The notes beneath the pieces were generated by a model. That model saw only the letters and a program-made list of their open reading frames with translations, had not been told where the DNA came from and ran no database searches. The position numbers were made by a program, and so were the translations under genes. Shown in pieces: positions 62,385 to 64,000 of a DNA stretch of 64,000 nt. Source of the DNA: Streptococcus macacae NCTC 11558 (GTDB lineage: Bacteria; Bacillota; Bacilli; Lactobacillales; Streptococcaceae). The stretch is taken from the NCBI RefSeq assembly GCF_000187995.2, contig NZ_AEUW02000001.1, positions 124,001-188,000 on the forward strand. The letters run 5' to 3'. The first letter of the stretch is position 1. Each line of letters opens with the position of its first letter.

Positions 62385-62862
62385 ATGGCATTATATAAAA
62401 CACTATACCAAAGTCCTTTAGGGGACATTTCTTAGCGGACTTTGGTTTATGAATCAGAAGTATTTTGAGAAAGGTCTGCATGAGCCGCTTCTTTATCAAG
62501 AAAACCCGATTTTGAAACTTGCAGTTAAATGGCTGCAAGCCTACTTTTCTGGAGAAAAACCGTGTTTTTCTGATTTACCTTTAGATCTGTCAGGAACTGC
62601 TTTTCAAAAGAAAGTATGGAAAGAGCTGCAGACGATTTCATATGCTCAGACAATGACTTATGGACAAGTGGCTGAAAAGCTAGGAGTAAAATCAGCGCAA
62701 GCAATAGGTGGAGCTGTTGCCCGTAATCCAGCAGCCATTGTTGTTCCCTGCCATCGCGTCCTGGGCAGTCAAGGACAGCTGACAGGCTATGCAGGAGGAC
62801 TAGAAAAGAAAATAGGGCTATTGAAACATGAAGGTATTAGATTTAATGATTGCCGTCCATAA
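62385..62862 (+). pseudogene. ogt: Methylated-DNA--protein-cysteine methyltransferase, broken near the 5' end
   Basis: An O6-alkylguanine DNA repair gene. The frame from 62385 encodes the family start ALYKTLYQSPLGDIS and stops at a TAG at 62433. The rest continues in another frame (GLWFMNQKYFEKG onward) to 62862 and includes the intact active site NPAAIVVPCHRVLGSQGQLT and GYAGGLEKK. Comparison with the family pattern suggests that about ten codons are missing at the join. An internal ATG at 62449 could give a 137-residue product, but it lacks a ribosome site. The repair function is probably lost. Confidence 0.75.
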
Positions 62863-62891
62863 TAGGACACTAGCAAAGAAAAGGAGAAAGC

Positions 62892-63245
62892 ATGCTAACT
62901 TTTTATGAGTATCCTAAGTGTACAACTTGCCGTCGTGCAAAGAATGATTTAGAGAAACTTGGTTTAGATTTTGAAAGGATTGACATTCAGAAAAAACCTC
63001 CTAAAGCCAAGCAGTTAAGAGAATGGATGGAACATTCTAATTTTACCATCAAAAATTTCTTTAATACCAGCGGCCAGTCTTACCGCAGTCTTAAACTTAA
63101 AGATAAAATCGATCATTTAACCATTGATGAGGCTAGTAATTTACTAGCCAGTGATGGCATGCTGATTAAACGTCCCTTACTTGTTCAAGATGGAAAGTTA
63201 CTGCAAATTGGCTATCGAAAGACTTACGCTGATTTAGACTTATAA
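62892..63245 (+). CDS. Spx/ArsC family protein
   Basis: A 117-residue thioredoxin-fold protein of the ArsC/Spx/YffB group. The CxxC redox pair is C10-TT-C13 (YPKCTTCRRAKNDL). The region ASDGMLIKRPLLVQDGKLLQ, with the KRP motif, is shared by arsenate reductases and Spx. It lacks the RKS-type alpha-helix context of the true RNA polymerase-binding Spx, so a YffB/MgsR-like role is as likely. A strong AAGGAGA site precedes the ATG. Confidence 0.85.
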   Translation: MLTFYEYPKCTTCRRAKNDLEKLGLDFERIDIQKKPPKAKQLREWMEHSNFTIKNFFNTSGQSYRSLKLKDKIDHLTIDEASNLLASDGMLIKRPLLVQDGKLLQIGYRKTYADLDL

Positions 63246-63255
63246 AGGGGAGATT

Positions 63256-63879
63256 ATGGTTTTATCAAAAAAACGTGCGCGCAAGGTTATTGAAGAAATT
63301 ATTGCTCTTTTTCCAGATGCACAGCCATCTTTAAATTTTAAAAACCATTTTGAACTTTTAGTGGCTGTTGTTTTATCCGCCCAAACAACAGATGCAGCTG
63401 TTAATAAGGCGACTCCTGCCTTGTTTGCAGCTTTTCCGACTCCTGAAAAGATGGCTAAGGCCAGTGAAGCAGAGATAGCTTCCTACATTTCAAAGTTGGG
63501 ACTGTACCGCAATAAAGCTAAATTTTTAAAAAAATGTGCCAACCAATTATTGGAGAATTTTGGAGGCCAGGTACCTCAAACACGAAAAGAATTAGAGAGT
63601 CTATCAGGTGTTGGCCGTAAAACAGCCAATGTGGTTATGAGTGTTGGATTTGGTCTGCCTGCTTTTGCAGTAGATACTCATGTTGAGCGTATTTGTAAAC
63701 ATCACAATATTGTTAAAAAATCTGCAACACCTTTAGAAGTTGAAAAGCGTGTAATGGAGGTTCTTCCTAAAGAAGAATGGCTGCCTGCTCACCAAGCTAT
63801 GATCAATTTTGGCCGCTCTATCTGTCATCCGCAAAATCCAGAATGTCATGACTATCCGCAACTTTATCAGTTTGATTAA
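63256..63879 (+). CDS. nth: Endonuclease III (DNA glycosylase) lacking a complete iron-sulfur motif
   Basis: A 207-residue HhH-GPD glycosylase/AP lyase that removes oxidised pyrimidines. The helix-hairpin-helix LSGVGRKTANVVMSVGF carries the catalytic lysine K122, and the aspartate D140 is in FAVDTHVERIC. Of the four cysteines that hold the 4Fe-4S cluster in E. coli, the first two spacings are kept (C190 and C197). The next two positions are Y200 and F206, so the cluster is probably absent. The same loss is seen in related streptococci as far as recalled. Base-excision activity should remain. Confidence 0.93.
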   Translation: MVLSKKRARKVIEEIIALFPDAQPSLNFKNHFELLVAVVLSAQTTDAAVNKATPALFAAFPTPEKMAKASEAEIASYISKLGLYRNKAKFLKKCANQLLENFGGQVPQTRKELESLSGVGRKTANVVMSVGFGLPAFAVDTHVERICKHHNIVKKSATPLEVEKRVMEVLPKEEWLPAHQAMINFGRSICHPQNPECHDYPQLYQFD

Positions 63880-63904
63880 AGATAAAGGAGGAAGGAGAAA
63901 GTAA

Positions 63905-63958
63905 AAAGAAGAGGATAAAATAGACTTTGCAGAAATTTATTTTATCCCTTTCTCTTTT
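63905..63958. terminator. Bidirectional terminator between nth and exoA
   Basis: Perfect GGATAAAATA (63913-63922) and TATTTTATCC (63938-63947) arms, extended by AAAGAAGA and TCTCTTTT, between convergent genes. Confidence 0.85.
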
Positions 63959-63961
63959 ATA

Positions 63962-64000
63962 TTAAGATAAGTCAATCTCTAAAAGAATTGGCGTATGATC
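63962..64000 (-). CDS. exoA: Exodeoxyribonuclease III, last 12 codons
   Basis: Read on the minus strand the last codons give DHTPILLEIDLS and a stop. The DHTP block is the C-terminal active-site motif (SDHxP) of exonuclease III/ExoA, the AP endonuclease that would act after Nth in base-excision repair. Only 39 bases are in the window, so identity rests on this motif and on the neighbouring repair gene. Confidence 0.7.
   Translation of the reverse strand, partial: DHTPILLEIDLS

Overview
The window looks like the chromosome of a low-GC Gram-positive coccus, most probably a mutans-group Streptococcus. The gene content and order support this: scpA-scpB-rluB-yidD; trkAH; cidAB; pflA beside a complete dlt operon (dltXABCD) with ppaC; murE back to back with a MurJ-type flippase; upp-clpP; livJHMGF followed by a CBS/ACT protein; tmk-holB-ricT-yabA-rsmI; amtB-glnB; serC-serA. 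MurE has the DDPN motif of the lysine-adding form, expected for L-Lys peptidoglycan. Regulatory signals are Firmicute-type: an FMN riboswitch, a CtsR box at clpP, a GlnR box at amtB, and one streptococcal BOX element.

Layout. 1-2022: chromosome segregation, rRNA modification and YidD. 2169-4967 (minus): Trk potassium uptake. 4968-5513: repeat debris, then a strong promoter and a structured leader RNA before trmL. 6145-7860 (minus): a PadR regulator with two envelope genes. 7987-9484: FMN riboswitch, ribU and a PAP2 phosphatase. 9755-15086: an accessory island. 15383-24938: cidAB, a radical-SAM/methyltransferase pair, a CPA1 antiporter, an ABC ATPase, an AI-2E family exporter, a CBS-domain membrane protein and pflA. 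25382-34829: dlt operon, ppaC and a run of small soluble genes. 34914-41408 (minus): ferric-siderophore ABC uptake, an alpha/beta hydrolase and murE. 41497-63879: flippase, sulfur amino-acid enzymes, upp, clpP, branched-chain amino-acid uptake, replication/translation housekeeping, ammonium uptake, serine synthesis and DNA repair. The window ends inside the 3' end of an exonuclease III gene on the minus strand.

The island is the most interesting part. It has one complete LXG-domain polymorphic toxin gene with a glycine-zipper, pore-former-like C-terminus. After it comes a chain of toxin 3'-tail fragments, nearly all directly upstream of a membrane-protein (candidate immunity) gene, with two DUF4176 copies (one truncated) in between. 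The last 138 bp of the intact toxin gene recur exactly 1,567 bp downstream. One immunity-like gene is split only by a run of eight G; removing one G restores a 184-residue protein that matches its 182- and 188-residue neighbours. Another toxin tail is broken at a T run. No type VII secretion structural gene and no small LXG partner gene is visible, so secretion must rely on genes elsewhere. The layout looks like a store of swappable toxin-tail/immunity cassettes.

Other points of note: three genes whose predicted transcription starts fall on or beside the start codon; a 48-bp perfect palindrome used as a bidirectional terminator; an ogt gene broken near its 5' end; and an endonuclease III that lacks two of the four iron-sulfur cysteines. 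No tRNA, rRNA, CRISPR array or intact insertion sequence was seen.
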